This document shows, one piece after another, positions 25,502 through 34,172 of a stretch of DNA of 64,000 bases. The notes beneath the pieces were generated by a model. It had not been told where the DNA came from. It did no database searches and saw only the letters and a program-made list of their open reading frames with translations. Each line of letters opens with the position of its first letter. The stretch's first letter is position 1. The stretch comes from Methylobacterium tardum (GTDB taxonomy: Bacteria; Pseudomonadota; Alphaproteobacteria; Rhizobiales; Beijerinckiaceae): assembly GCF_023546765.1 (NCBI RefSeq), contig NZ_CP097484.1:6196001-6260000 (forward strand). Direction: 5' to 3'. A program made the position numbers and the translations under genes.

Positions 25502-26317
25502 ATGCGCAAGACCGTTCGAGCAGCCCTGTGCGGGCTCGTCCTGCAAGCTGCCGCATCTCTGGGCGCCGGACCGGCGGTTGCCGGCGACTGCCAAGCTCAG
25601 GCCATCAATGTCCTGAAATCCGCGTCGTCCAACGGCTACGCCGTGTTCAGGACCGTCAAGGACAAGGCGTTCTTCCGCACGTGGCTTGATTGCGGCGATG
25701 CCAAGTACGGCTTGCCGACGGCCGTGCATGAATCGGTGCACGTGATCACCGCGGACGGCGACGCCTTTCCGCTCGTCGGCGGCGGGGCGGTCAAGCGGCC
25801 GGCCGAGGACGCGGCCCTGTTCGCGCCAGCCAGGATTTCGCGGCTATTCCGGTCCAGCCTGTTCGTGGACACGTATCTGCGCCCGAAAGGCGCGACTTCG
25901 GCGGTCGACTTCCGCTACCTGCTCGACGAACTCAACTCCTACACGCACGATCTCGACACTGCGGTTGCCCTCAACGATCGGCGTGATCCGGACGTCCAGC
26001 AGCACCATCGGGACGGGTTGGCGGCGCTGATGAGCTTCGTCGCGCTCTACATTGAGACGGCCGAGAACGACCCGTCCGCGTGGTCCGCGCTGAAGCGTCC
26101 CGGGACCACGGCCGCGGTCTCGACCCTGTGGGCACAGGCCGAGCGCACGATGGTCGCGTCCTGCCGGATCCCGGATTTCGGCGACGAGGACAAGGATTTC
26201 CTGGGCAAGCTGTGCGCGATGCGGACGCAAGCCGCGCTGGGGCGTTTCCTCGGTCGCGCCCCCATCTGCCCGAAGGCGTGCCTGAATACGGGACCGAAAA
26301 CGGCCAGCCGCGATTGA
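25502..26317 (+). CDS. Secreted protein with HExxH motif, putative zinc peptidase
   Basis: No named family recognised. The 271-residue protein has a signal peptide ending at VAGD (about residue 28). It carries an exact HESVH motif at 76-80 (LPTAVHESVHVI), the HExxH zinc-binding signature of metallopeptidases. About 63 residues on, YLLDELNSYTHDL (139-151) could supply a third ligand, Glu143, as in gluzincins. Eight Cys, some clustered at the C-terminus (CPKACLN), suggest disulfides. The motif is seen; peptidase activity is inferred and unproven. It is divergent from the Tat YkuD gene with 246 bases between. ATG 25502 is the natural start. Confidence 0.72.
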   Translation: MRKTVRAALCGLVLQAAASLGAGPAVAGDCQAQAINVLKSASSNGYAVFRTVKDKAFFRTWLDCGDAKYGLPTAVHESVHVITADGDAFPLVGGGAVKRPAEDAALFAPARISRLFRSSLFVDTYLRPKGATSAVDFRYLLDELNSYTHDLDTAVALNDRRDPDVQQHHRDGLAALMSFVALYIETAENDPSAWSALKRPGTTAAVSTLWAQAERTMVASCRIPDFGDEDKDFLGKLCAMRTQAALGRFLGRAPICPKACLNTGPKTASRD

Positions 26318-26363
26318 GCGGCCGGCCGGGAACGGCGGCGCGAGGCCACCGGACAGGCTGGGC

Positions 26364-26744
26364 TCAGTTGCAGCCGCAGCCGTGATAGTAGTTCTGCACG
26401 CTGTTGGTGTGGATGTACTGCGCCGGCAGCCGCTGCACGCTGTACACGTTGACGTTGCGGATCACCGGCACCGTATGATGATGAACGCGCGTGACGGTGT
26501 GGACGCGCACGATCGGGCGGACACGCGTGACGTTGTAGATGGGACGCGTCTTCTGAACGTAGTGCGTGCGCTGCACGTCCCGATACTGCGTCCGGTTCGA
26601 GACCTGATTCACGGTCCTGACGCGGTAGCCGGGCGTCACCGGGCCGCAGCGGTGGCAGCCGGCCCGCGCGTCGTCCGCAGTCCCGACGAAGGCCAGAGCC
26701 GCGATCAAAGCGGCGCCGGCGGTCGTGATGGTGCGCATCATCAT
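26364..26744 (-). CDS. Secreted low-complexity Arg/Val/His-rich protein
   Basis: A 126-residue product with a signal peptide ending DARAG and a mature part built of repeated short VRxVN/TRVRPIVRVHTVTRVHHH units, with terminal Cys pairs (CHRC near residue 30; CGCN at the C-terminus). The alternation of basic and beta-branched residues suggests a fibrous or surface-bound beta structure; it may bind anions or envelope polymers. The ATG at 26744 follows AAGGA. No family name is offered. The 225 bases upstream are unusually AT-rich for this genome and hold its promoter region. Confidence 0.65.
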   Translation of the reverse strand: MMMRTITTAGAALIAALAFVGTADDARAGCHRCGPVTPGYRVRTVNQVSNRTQYRDVQRTHYVQKTRPIYNVTRVRPIVRVHTVTRVHHHTVPVIRNVNVYSVQRLPAQYIHTNSVQNYYHGCGCN

Positions 26745-26969
26745 TGAATTCCTTGCTCAAAACGACGTCAAATCCGCCGTAGCAAAGGCAAATCCGCCGA
26801 CCAAGCCGAATCCAAAAATCTACGTATTGTTTTTGGGGAATTAAGTTGCCGGCCCCTCAAGACGGTGCACTGGATTGTCCTCGGCCTGTCTCCGACTGGA
26901 GGCTCGATCCAGAGTCTTTCTCGGCTCGGTGTCAATTTTTATCGGTAGATGAGCGGGGCGGTCGATCCG

Positions 26970-27806
26970 TCACGCGCGGTCGAGCCGTCCCTGGACGCGG
27001 GCGATGGCGTGCAGGGCGATGCCCGCCGCGGTGGCGACGTTGAGCGAGTCGAATCCGGCCGCCATCGGGATCCGGACCGGGCGCGCCCGGGCGAGCGTCG
27101 CCGCGTCGAGGCCCGGTCCCTCCGTGCCGAGGATCAGGAGCGCCCGCGCCGGCACGGCGCCGTCCTCGAGAGTCTCGGCGGCCCCCGGGCTGAGCGCCAA
27201 GGCTTGAAGCCCGAGGGCGTCCGCAACCTCAAGCCAATCCTGTCCTGCAGGCAGACGCGCGAAAGGCTGGATCAGCGCCGCGCCGGCCGAGACGCGGATG
27301 CTCTTGCGGTAGAGCGGATCGCAGCTGCCCGCGTCGAGGAGCACCGCGTCGGCCCCGAAGGCGGCAGCGTTGCGGAAGGCGGACCCGACATTGTCGTGGT
27401 TGGTCAGCCCCGAGAGGCCGAGGACGAGGGCCGGCGCCGGAGGCGGCGGCACGAGCGCGGCCGCGTCCAACTCCGCGCCCCGCACGCCGACCGCCAGCAC
27501 CCCGCGGTGGATCGGGAAGCCCGTGACGGCACTCATCACGGCCTTGGCGGCGCAGTAAACCGGCGGCGGGTCCGGGCAGGCGGCGATGGCGTCGGCCAGT
27601 CCTGGCCAGCGCTCCGGCGCGAGCAGGACCGATTCCGCGCGGAAACGGCTGCGTTGTCCGAGGAGCAGGCGCAGGGTCACCTCGCCTTCGGCGATGAAGC
27701 GCCCGGCGCGGCCGACGAAGTCGCGCTCGCGCATCCGCGTGTAGGCGTCGAGGCGCGGGTCGTCCGGATCGGCGATCGTCTCCGGGACCGCCTCGGTCGC
27801 CCTCAC
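26970..27806 (-). CDS. SpoU/TrmH-family RNA 2'-O-methyltransferase
   Basis: A 278-residue SPOUT methyltransferase. An N-terminal substrate-binding region (DFVGRAGRFIAEGEVTLRLLL) precedes the SpoU domain with its three motifs: LGLSGLTNHDNVGSAFRNAAAFGADAV, ALLILGTEGPGL, and the knot-forming VRIPMAAGFDSLNVATAAGIALH. The target may be 23S rRNA or tRNA. It starts with a GTG at 27806, one base after the MaoC stop, so the two are probably co-transcribed. Confidence 0.9.
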   Translation of the reverse strand: MRATEAVPETIADPDDPRLDAYTRMRERDFVGRAGRFIAEGEVTLRLLLGQRSRFRAESVLLAPERWPGLADAIAACPDPPPVYCAAKAVMSAVTGFPIHRGVLAVGVRGAELDAAALVPPPPAPALVLGLSGLTNHDNVGSAFRNAAAFGADAVLLDAGSCDPLYRKSIRVSAGAALIQPFARLPAGQDWLEVADALGLQALALSPGAAETLEDGAVPARALLILGTEGPGLDAATLARARPVRIPMAAGFDSLNVATAAGIALHAIARVQGRLDRA

Positions 27807-27807
27807 C

Positions 27808-28281
27808 TCAGCCCTGCGCGCGCTCGGTCCGGCTCGCGAGCGGGTCGGCCTCGGCCTTGGTCGGCACCTTCACCAACGCCTCGCCGTCGAGGACGGTCTC
27901 GCCCGCCACCGCGCAGCGGCAGGCGAGCCGGGCACGCCGCCGCTCGGGCATCAGCTCGGCGACCGTGACGGTGACCTCGGCGACATCGCCGATGCGCACC
28001 GGCGCGCGGAAGTTCAGGGTCTGCGAGATGTAGACGGCGCCCGGTCCGGGCAGGCGCGTGCCGAGCACCGCCGAGATCAGCCCCGCCGTGTACAGGCCGT
28101 GGGCGATGCGCGTGCCGAAGGGCGTGCGCGCCGCGAAGTGCTCGGAGAGGTGGATCGGGTTGCGGTCGCCGGTGATCTCGGCAAAGCCCACCACGTCCGA
28201 GGAGGCGATGGTCTTCGACAAAGTCTCCGACAGCCCGACCTCGAGATCCTCGAAATAGAGCACGCGCAATTCGGGCAGCAT
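27808..28281 (-). CDS. MaoC-like (R)-specific enoyl-CoA hydratase
   Basis: A 157-residue single hot-dog protein of the MaoC/PhaJ type. The hydratase-2 motif is complete: ITGDRNPIHLSEHFAARTPFGTRIAHGLY, with the catalytic Asp and His. PhaJ-type enzymes supply (R)-3-hydroxyacyl-CoA to PHA synthase, and this genome carries phaC at 61777-63619, but a general fatty-acid role is equally possible. The ATG at 28281 has GGAGG upstream; longer versions of the frame have no hot-dog homology. Confidence 0.88.
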   Translation of the reverse strand: MLPELRVLYFEDLEVGLSETLSKTIASSDVVGFAEITGDRNPIHLSEHFAARTPFGTRIAHGLYTAGLISAVLGTRLPGPGAVYISQTLNFRAPVRIGDVAEVTVTVAELMPERRRARLACRCAVAGETVLDGEALVKVPTKAEADPLASRTERAQG

Positions 28282-28469
28282 GGCTCGGCAGACCTCCGGT
28301 TCCCGCCGGTCGCCCGTCTCGCGCGGCCGGCTCCCGCAACCGCCTCGCACGATCCCGGCGCCGAATCCACCCGGACAAAGGCGCAAGATCCCTGAACTTT
28401 CTTGAGCGGCGGGCGCAGATTTCTCAACAGGCCTCGACAGGCGGGCAGGCGTCGGCGAAGACGCGCGCC

Positions 28470-29075
28470 GTGATCGCCGATGATGCGCAGCGGGCCGAGC
28501 CGCCCTCCCTCCGTCCGGTCGTCGCCCGCGTGGCGGCGCTCAATCTCGGCTATTTCGGCATCGAGATCGCCGTGGCGCTCGCCATCGGCTCCGTAGCGCT
28601 GATCGCCGACAGCCTCGACTTCCTGGAGGATGCGGCGATCAACCTGCTGATCTTCGCGGGCCTGGGCTGGAGCGCGCGCAACCGCGCGCGGCTCGGCACC
28701 GCGATGGCGGGCATCCTGCTCCTGCCGGCGCTCGCCGCCGCCTGGGCGGCCTACGCGAAAGCCTCCGACTTCGTGGCCCCGGCGGCGCTGTCGCTGACCC
28801 TCACCGGCCTCGGTGCGCTGGCGGTGAACCTCGCCTGCGCGCTGATGCTCGCTCGGCACCGCACCGGCTCGGGCAGCCTGACCCGGGCAGCCTATCTCTC
28901 GGCCCGCAACGACGCCTTCGCCAACCTCGCGATCATCGCGGCCGGGCTGGTGACCGCCCTCCATCCTTCGCCCTGGCCGGATCTCGTCGCCGCGGCCGGG
29001 ATCGCCATCCTCAACGCCGATTCCGCCGCCGACATTCTCCGGGCCGCCGCGGCCGAGCGCCGGGCCGCCGGATAA
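28470..29075 (+). CDS. CDF-like cation transporter with altered metal site
   Basis: A 201-residue, six-helix cation diffusion facilitator without the C-terminal cytoplasmic domain. Helix 2 carries ADSLDFLEDA, where classic members have AD-x-LH-x3-D: Asp replaces the His. Helix 5 has SARNDAFANLA in place of HxxxD. An all-acid/amide site suggests a metal other than Zn2+, perhaps Mn2+ or Fe2+, or loss of function. It ends 8 bases before the phosphoesterase gene, so the two form an operon. Confidence 0.8.
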   Translation: MIADDAQRAEPPSLRPVVARVAALNLGYFGIEIAVALAIGSVALIADSLDFLEDAAINLLIFAGLGWSARNRARLGTAMAGILLLPALAAAWAAYAKASDFVAPAALSLTLTGLGALAVNLACALMLARHRTGSGSLTRAAYLSARNDAFANLAIIAAGLVTALHPSPWPDLVAAAGIAILNADSAADILRAAAAERRAAG

Positions 29076-29083
29076 CGACACCC

Positions 29084-29935
29084 ATGCGCATCTTCCCGAT
29101 CTCCGACCTGCACCTGGAGCGGCGGCGCCTCGACCTGATCGCGCCGCCGGCCGAACCCTTCGACCTCCTGGCGTGCCCAGGCGACCTGTACGAGGGCCAC
29201 CCCGAGCGGGGGCTCGCGGCGCTGCTGGACCTCGCGCAGGGCCGGCCGATCGTGCTGGTGCCGGGCAATCACGAGCGCTACGCCCCGACCGGCGACCCGC
29301 GCACGGCGCCCGAGCTGCTGGCGGCCCTGGAGGCGGAGGTCACCCGGGTGAACGGACTCGGGGCCCGCATCCACCTGCTTCAGCACGCTCAGAGCTGCGT
29401 CATCGACGGCGTGCGCTTCATCGGCACCACCCTGTGGAGCGATTGGACCCTCGCCGGGCGCTGGCTCGCCGCCGAGACGCCCGATCGCCCCGAGGATCCG
29501 GTGGCCTACGCGGCCGCGCGCATGACCGATCCGGTCACCGGCTCCCGCGAGTATCGCGGATCGATCCGCAAGGCCGACGGCACCCCCTGGCAGCCAGCGG
29601 ACGCGATGGCGGCCCACCGGATCGAGCGGGCGGCCCTGCACGAGGCTCTCCGGATCGCCCATAACGGCCCGACCGTGGTCGTGACCCATCACCCGGCGAG
29701 CCCCCTGGCGGCCGACCGGTTCCGGGGCGCGCCCGGCGTCCCCTGGTGGGTCCCGGCCTTCTACGCCTCCACGGCGCTCGACGACCTCGCCGATCCCGAG
29801 CGGCCGGGCCTGTGGATCTCCGGCCATTTCCACGCGGGTCACGACATGCGGATCGGCCGGTGCCGCTGGGTCGCGAACCCGGTGGAGGGGGCGACCTACC
29901 GGCCCGATCGCGTCGTTGTCGCCGACGGCGAGTAG
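29084..29935 (+). CDS. Calcineurin-like metallophosphoesterase
   Basis: A 283-residue cytosolic phosphoesterase with all blocks of the family: ISDLHLE, a GDL block (CPGDLYEG), VPGNHERY, VVVTHHP and the terminal SGHFHAGHDM. Members act on phosphoesters such as cyclic nucleotides or dinucleotides; the substrate is not predictable. The second block reads GDLYE rather than GDxxD, a common variant. It follows the CDF-like gene by 8 bases. Confidence 0.9.
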   Translation: MRIFPISDLHLERRRLDLIAPPAEPFDLLACPGDLYEGHPERGLAALLDLAQGRPIVLVPGNHERYAPTGDPRTAPELLAALEAEVTRVNGLGARIHLLQHAQSCVIDGVRFIGTTLWSDWTLAGRWLAAETPDRPEDPVAYAAARMTDPVTGSREYRGSIRKADGTPWQPADAMAAHRIERAALHEALRIAHNGPTVVVTHHPASPLAADRFRGAPGVPWWVPAFYASTALDDLADPERPGLWISGHFHAGHDMRIGRCRWVANPVEGATYRPDRVVVADGE

Positions 29936-30075
29936 TTTAGTCCCGCATCGTCCCGTCGAAATGTCGATCCCGTGTCGTTCCGCACAGCTTGGCTGTAACG
30001 GCGGGATGTCGGCGCTCCGGATGTGCGTCCAACCCTGATCAGCCCCGGATGTCGGGGCTCTGGTTCGGGAACCTC

Positions 30076-30957
30076 ATGGCCGGATTTAGCCTGACGACAC
30101 GCGGGATCGCGGCGGCTGTTCTTGCCGTCTACGGAGCCCTCGCTACGACGGATGCGCGCGCCGGGTCCGCGGCTCAGCCCGGACAGACGGTCGGGCTTCC
30201 GGTCGGCGCCCAGCTCCCGGTGGGCCTGTACTTCGTGAACCTGTCGAGCTTCGGAACGCGCAGTACGCACCCGCGCGACTCCTCAACGAACGTCAACCTG
30301 CCGACCTTCGCGTGGTCGACCCCCTGGGACGTCGCGGGCGGGCGCCTGCAGTTCTTCTTCACGCAGCTGGTCGCGGCGGCGAGCAGCCGGGGCGCGCCCT
30401 ATCAGAGCGGGATCGGGCAGCAATTGCTGGCCGCCCAGCTCGCCTGGGATCTCGGCGGCGATGTCGGCGTCAGCTACCTGTTCGGCGGCTATCTGCCGAT
30501 CCAGACAGGGTTTCTCACGCAGTCGGCCTCGCTGACCCACCGCTTCGCGACGAGCTACACCGGCCAGGACTGGAACCTCACCGCGAACCTGCTCTACGGG
30601 ATCTTCCTCGACCCGCGCTCGCCCGCCGGCACGCTCTATCCGGACTACCTGAACCTCGACCTGACGGCGACGCGGAAATTCGGCAAGTGGCAGGTGGGCG
30701 CGGTCGCATTCGGCTCCACCGACCTGCCGACCCGCGTCGTCGGCTACCGTCCGCAGGGGCAGATCGCGGTGGGCGGTCTCGTCGGCTATAATTTCGGGCC
30801 GGTGAACCTGCAGGCCTACCTCACCCGTGACGTGGTCGCGCGGAACTACGGCGGCCGGGAGATCCGCGGCTGGCTGCGGGCGATCGTGCCCTTGTACCAG
30901 GATACGGCCGAAGTCGAGCCGAACCGCACCCTGGTGACGCGGCGTCAGGCCGAGTAG
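30076..30957 (+). CDS. Outer-membrane beta-barrel protein, MetA-pathway phenol-degradation (transporter) type
   Basis: A 293-residue secreted protein with a signal peptide (about 1-35, ending DARAG) and alternating amphipathic strands through to the end (GQDWNLTANLLYGIF, GKWQVGAVAFGS, FGPVNLQAYLTRDVVARN). It resembles the putative MetA-pathway-of-phenol-degradation (Phenol_MetA_deg) family, predicted outer-membrane porins for hydrophobic compounds. The ATG at 30076 is preferred to in-frame 30049 and 29989 because it starts a compact signal peptide. No aromatic-degradation genes are near, so the substrate is open. Confidence 0.7.
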   Translation: MAGFSLTTRGIAAAVLAVYGALATTDARAGSAAQPGQTVGLPVGAQLPVGLYFVNLSSFGTRSTHPRDSSTNVNLPTFAWSTPWDVAGGRLQFFFTQLVAAASSRGAPYQSGIGQQLLAAQLAWDLGGDVGVSYLFGGYLPIQTGFLTQSASLTHRFATSYTGQDWNLTANLLYGIFLDPRSPAGTLYPDYLNLDLTATRKFGKWQVGAVAFGSTDLPTRVVGYRPQGQIAVGGLVGYNFGPVNLQAYLTRDVVARNYGGREIRGWLRAIVPLYQDTAEVEPNRTLVTRRQAE

Positions 30958-30979
30958 GCGTGCCCGTCCTGGTTGCCCC

Positions 30980-31100
30980 AGCGTCGTCTTTCCGGGGCGC
31001 CGCAGGCGAGCCCGGAATCCAGAGACACCGCGGCCGCCGAGACGAGTCGCCTCGGCGTGTCTGGATCCCGGGCTCCGCTCCGCGGCCCCGGGATGACGTG
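30980..31100. repeat. Palindromic intergenic repeat, family 1, copy A
   Basis: Two imperfect inverted arms of about 45 bases (30980-31028 and 31055-31100). The left arm reads CCGGGGCGCCGCAGGCGAGC then CCGGAATCCAG; the right arm is its reverse complement with changes. It sits between the converging 3' ends of the porin-like and hss genes, where it could act as a bidirectional hairpin. Related copies are at 37698-37806 and 50364-50482. Confidence 0.8.
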
Positions 31101-31114
31101 TTCGCGCCGGACCT

Positions 31115-32558
31115 TCAGCCGTGCACCAGCACGTTGCGGAACTGCCAGGGGTCGCGGGTGTCGATGTCCTCGGGGAACAGGCCGGGGCGATCGGTAAGCG
31201 GCGTCCAGTCGGTGTAGACGCCCACGACCGGGCCGAGATACGGGGTCTGGACCTCCAGGCAGCGGCGGAAGTCCATCTCGTCGGCCTCGGCGATGCCGGC
31301 CTCCGGGTTCTCCAGCGCCCAGACCATGCCGGCGAGCACCGCCGAAGTCACCTGCAGGCCGGTGGCGTTCTGGTACGGTGCGACCCGGCGGGTCTCCTCG
31401 ATGGAGAGCTGCGAGCCGTACCAGTAGGCGTTCTTCTTGTGGCCGTAGACGAGCACGCCGAGCTCGTCGATCCCGTCGACGATCTCGGTCTCGTCGAGGA
31501 TGTGGTGCTGCTCCTGCACCTTGGCGGCGTTGCCGAACATCTCGTGGAGCGACAGCACCGCGTCGTCGGCCGGGTGGTAGGCGTAGTGGCAGGTCGGCCG
31601 GAACACCGGCGTCTCGCCGTCGCGCACCGTGTAGTAATCGGCGATCGAGACGGCCTCGTTGTGGGTCACCAGGAAGCCGAACTGCGCGCCGGCGGTCGGC
31701 ACCCAGGTGCGCACCCGCGTGTCGGCGCCCGGCTGCAGCAGGTAGATCGCGCAGCGCGAGCCCTTCTCCTGCTCGCGGGCATTGGCGGGCTTCCAAGTCT
31801 CATGGGTGCCCCAGCCGAGCTCCGCCGGCTGGTTGCCTTCCGAGACGAAGCCCTCGACTGACCACGTGTTGACGAAGACGCCGCGCGGCTTCGGTCTTGG
31901 CGCGCTGGGTGTCCCGCTCGGCGATGTGGACGCCCTTCACGCCCAGATCCTTCATCAGGCCGGCCCACTCGGCCTTGGTCTTGGGCTCCGGCCGCTGCAG
32001 GCCGGTATCCTGCGCGATGTTCAGGAGCGCCTGCTTGACGAACCACGACACCATGCCGGGATTGGCGCCGCAGCACGAGACCGCGGTCGTGCCGCCGGGC
32101 TTCTGCGCGCGGGCGTCGAGGATGTCCTGGCGGAGCGCGTAGTTGGTGCGGTCGCCCTGGCTCTTGGACTTGTCGAAATAGAAGCCCGGCCAGGGCTCGG
32201 CCACGGTGTCGATGTAGAGGGCGCCGAGCTCGCGGCAGAGTTCCATGATCGCGCGCGACGAGGTGTCGACCGAGAGGTTGACGCAGAAGCCCTGACCGCC
32301 GCCTTCGGTGAGGAGCGGGGTCAGCACGTCGCGGTAGTTCTCCGGGGTCAGGGCGACTTTCTCGAAGCGAAGGCCGTGCTTCTCGGCCAGCGCCCGGTGG
32401 GTGTCGACCGGGTCGATCACCGTGAAGCGGGCGCGGTCGTATTCGAAGTGCCGCTCGATGAGCGGCAGGGTGCCGCGGCCGATCGAGCCGAAGCCGATCA
32501 TCACGATGGGGCCGGTGATCCGGCCGTGGATCGGGTGACGGGTCGGCTGGTCGGTCAT
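31115..32558 (-). CDS. hss: Homospermidine synthase (frameshift near 31894)
   Basis: Makes homospermidine from putrescine (or putrescine and spermidine) with NAD+, in the cytosol; homospermidine is the main polyamine of many Rhizobiales. The N-terminal 220 residues (IVMIGFGSIGRGTLPLIERHF Rossmann motif; AVSCCGANPGMVSWFVKQALL) are in one frame up to about 31895. The rest (VFVNTWSVEGFVSEGNQP onward; HNEAVSIADYYTVRDGE; YGHKKNAYWYGSQLS) is in another. Restoring two bases at AAGACCGAAG gives AK-x-PKPRGVFVN. The total length of about 480 residues is normal for the family. Assembly error is the likelier cause. Confidence 0.85.
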
Positions 32559-33012
32559 GCGGGAGGTCCTCGGTCGGGCGGACAGGTCGTGAATCCGCGG
32601 GTTCTGGCTGGCGGGCGGGTTATGGCGCGCATGTGACAGTGCGGCGACAGGCCCGCGCAGGCGGGGCCGATACGGCCCAGGGTCCGAGTCGCCGGAAGCG
32701 CGCTCAATGGCGGCTCAGCCGCCGACGGTCAACCGCGCTGCAGCGTCGGCTCGCGCTTGGAATCCGCACTACGGAGCGAAAGCAATGCAGCTCAGTCCAT
32801 CGCGGATGCTGTGCCGGGCGCTGCACCTGAAACTGTTAAGCTTCCTCTGAAGATCCCGTAGTTGGGCATGAGTACGGCGCATGCGTCATGCGCGTCTGAT
32901 CAGATGGCAGGCGCCAGCTGCAGGTCTCATATTGCAACGCAACAAGGCCGCCGAGACGGCCGCGCGATAAGGGTTTGCGGAAGCGCTCGAGATCTCGATT
33001 TCGGAGTCCGTC
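32559..33012. other. Gene-free region of 454 bases
   Basis: Contains the upstream region of hss and of a small frame at 33013. Short frames here are Arg-rich shadows with no support. The part around 32775-32880 is less GC-rich than the surroundings. No promoter, repeat or RNA motif could be assigned. Confidence 0.4.
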
Positions 33013-33189
33013 ATGCTCGCGCTCATCACCTCTCGGATCCCCGGTCCGGCCACCGAGTCCGCCGACCGCGATCCCGGCTTCCTGACCCTCGTGTTCGCCG
33101 TCGCCCGTGCCGTCCGCACCGGCAGCGAGACCGCCTTCGCCCGGCGCTGTGCCCTGGCCCGCGCCGTCGGCGGCCCGAACCCCCTCTGA
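33013..33189 (+). CDS. Hypothetical small protein, 58 residues
   Basis: Too short for the usual length cut-off but with the codon pattern of real genes here (third positions mostly G or C) and a GGAG ribosome-binding site seven bases before the ATG. The product begins MLALITSRIPGPATESADRD; a central amphipathic helix carries Arg/Ala (FAVARAVRTGSETAFARRCALARAV). No family recognised. It has a basic, DUF-like composition and is probably cytosolic. Confidence 0.5.
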   Translation: MLALITSRIPGPATESADRDPGFLTLVFAVARAVRTGSETAFARRCALARAVGGPNPL

Positions 33190-33291
33190 CGGCATCACGA
33201 CCGCGCGTCGTGCATGCCTGGGCGATTGCGTCCCCCCGGCTTGGGCATTAGGCGGCACTGCCGCTCTCTGGCCACGGGGGATCGTGATTCT

Positions 33292-33996
33292 ATGTCGACA
33301 CTTCGCGCGCTGGTACGCGTCAGCCTGATCGGGACGCTGGCCCTGGCCGGCTCGACCCTGTCGCTGCGCGCTCAGGATGCCGAGCCCGAGGCGGTTCCAC
33401 CCTCCGACGCGCCCGCGCAGGCCCGTCCCAAGCCCCGTCCCAAACCCGCGCCGAAGCCGGCGGCCAAGTCCACGCCGGCCAAGCCCGGCCCGGCCGAGGC
33501 CGCCGCACCGGCGGCGACGCCCGCGGCAGCGCCGGCCCATGCCGCCTGGCCGGCGGGTGCCAGCACCGTCAGCGAGAGCTACGGCGACTGGACGATGACC
33601 TGCACGCGTCCCGGCGAGAAGGTGATCTGCATCGTGGCGCAATCGCAGGGCGATTCGCAGACCGGGCGCCGCAAGTTCGGTTTCGAGCTCCAGACGCCGG
33701 CGAACGGCCGGTCCGAGGGCATCGTGCTGATGCCGTTCGGTCTCGCCATCGAGCCGGGCGTAACGTTCAAGCTCGACGAGCAGACCCTCGGCAAGGGTGC
33801 GCCCTACACGGCCTGCAGCCAGGACGGCTGCTTCGTGCCGATCAGCTTCCCGACGCTCGCCCTCGACGGCATGCGGACCGCCAAGAAGCTGATCGTGACC
33901 GGCCAGAAGTCGGGCAGCTCCGATCCGGCCGCGATCACGGTTCCCCTCGAAGGCTTCGCACAGGCCTTCGACCGCGCCGTCGCCTTCAGCGGCTGA
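33292..33996 (+). CDS. IalB-family (invasion-associated locus B) exported protein
   Basis: A 234-residue periplasmic protein. A signal peptide (about 1-27) is followed by a Pro/Lys/Ala linker (about 35-85, PKPRPKPAPKPAAKS) that may span or bind the envelope. The IalB domain starts at SESYGDWTMTC and includes VICIVAQSQGD, FVPIS and TVPLEGFAQAFDR. Paired Cys in TMTCTRPGEKVICIV and TACSQDGC fit two disulfides. IalB proteins are linked to host-cell entry in Bartonella but are widespread in free-living Rhizobiales, with unknown role. The ATG at 33292 gives the signal peptide directly. Confidence 0.85.
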   Translation: MSTLRALVRVSLIGTLALAGSTLSLRAQDAEPEAVPPSDAPAQARPKPRPKPAPKPAAKSTPAKPGPAEAAAPAATPAAAPAHAAWPAGASTVSESYGDWTMTCTRPGEKVICIVAQSQGDSQTGRRKFGFELQTPANGRSEGIVLMPFGLAIEPGVTFKLDEQTLGKGAPYTACSQDGCFVPISFPTLALDGMRTAKKLIVTGQKSGSSDPAAITVPLEGFAQAFDRAVAFSG

Positions 33997-34070
33997 GGAT
34001 CGGCGCGCCCGTGATCCCGGGCACGCTCGCGGCGACCGAGGCGGCGTTCCGGCCGATTTTCCCGATACGG

Positions 34071-34085
34071 TTAAGGCAGCGTTAG
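34071..34085 (+). promoter_or_regulatory. Candidate CtrA-binding site upstream of the TPR gene
   Basis: TTAA-N7-TTAG, one mismatch from the full TTAA-N7-TTAA box of the alphaproteobacterial cell-cycle regulator CtrA, 88 bases upstream of the ATG at 34173. The same variant appears before fliF. Confidence 0.4.
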
Positions 34086-34172
34086 CCGCGCTGCCGCAGG
34101 ATCCCGCTGTGATGTGGCGCCGCGCGCTGCGGCCCCACCGGTGCCGCGCGCCGGGATCGGATCGGCGAGGCA

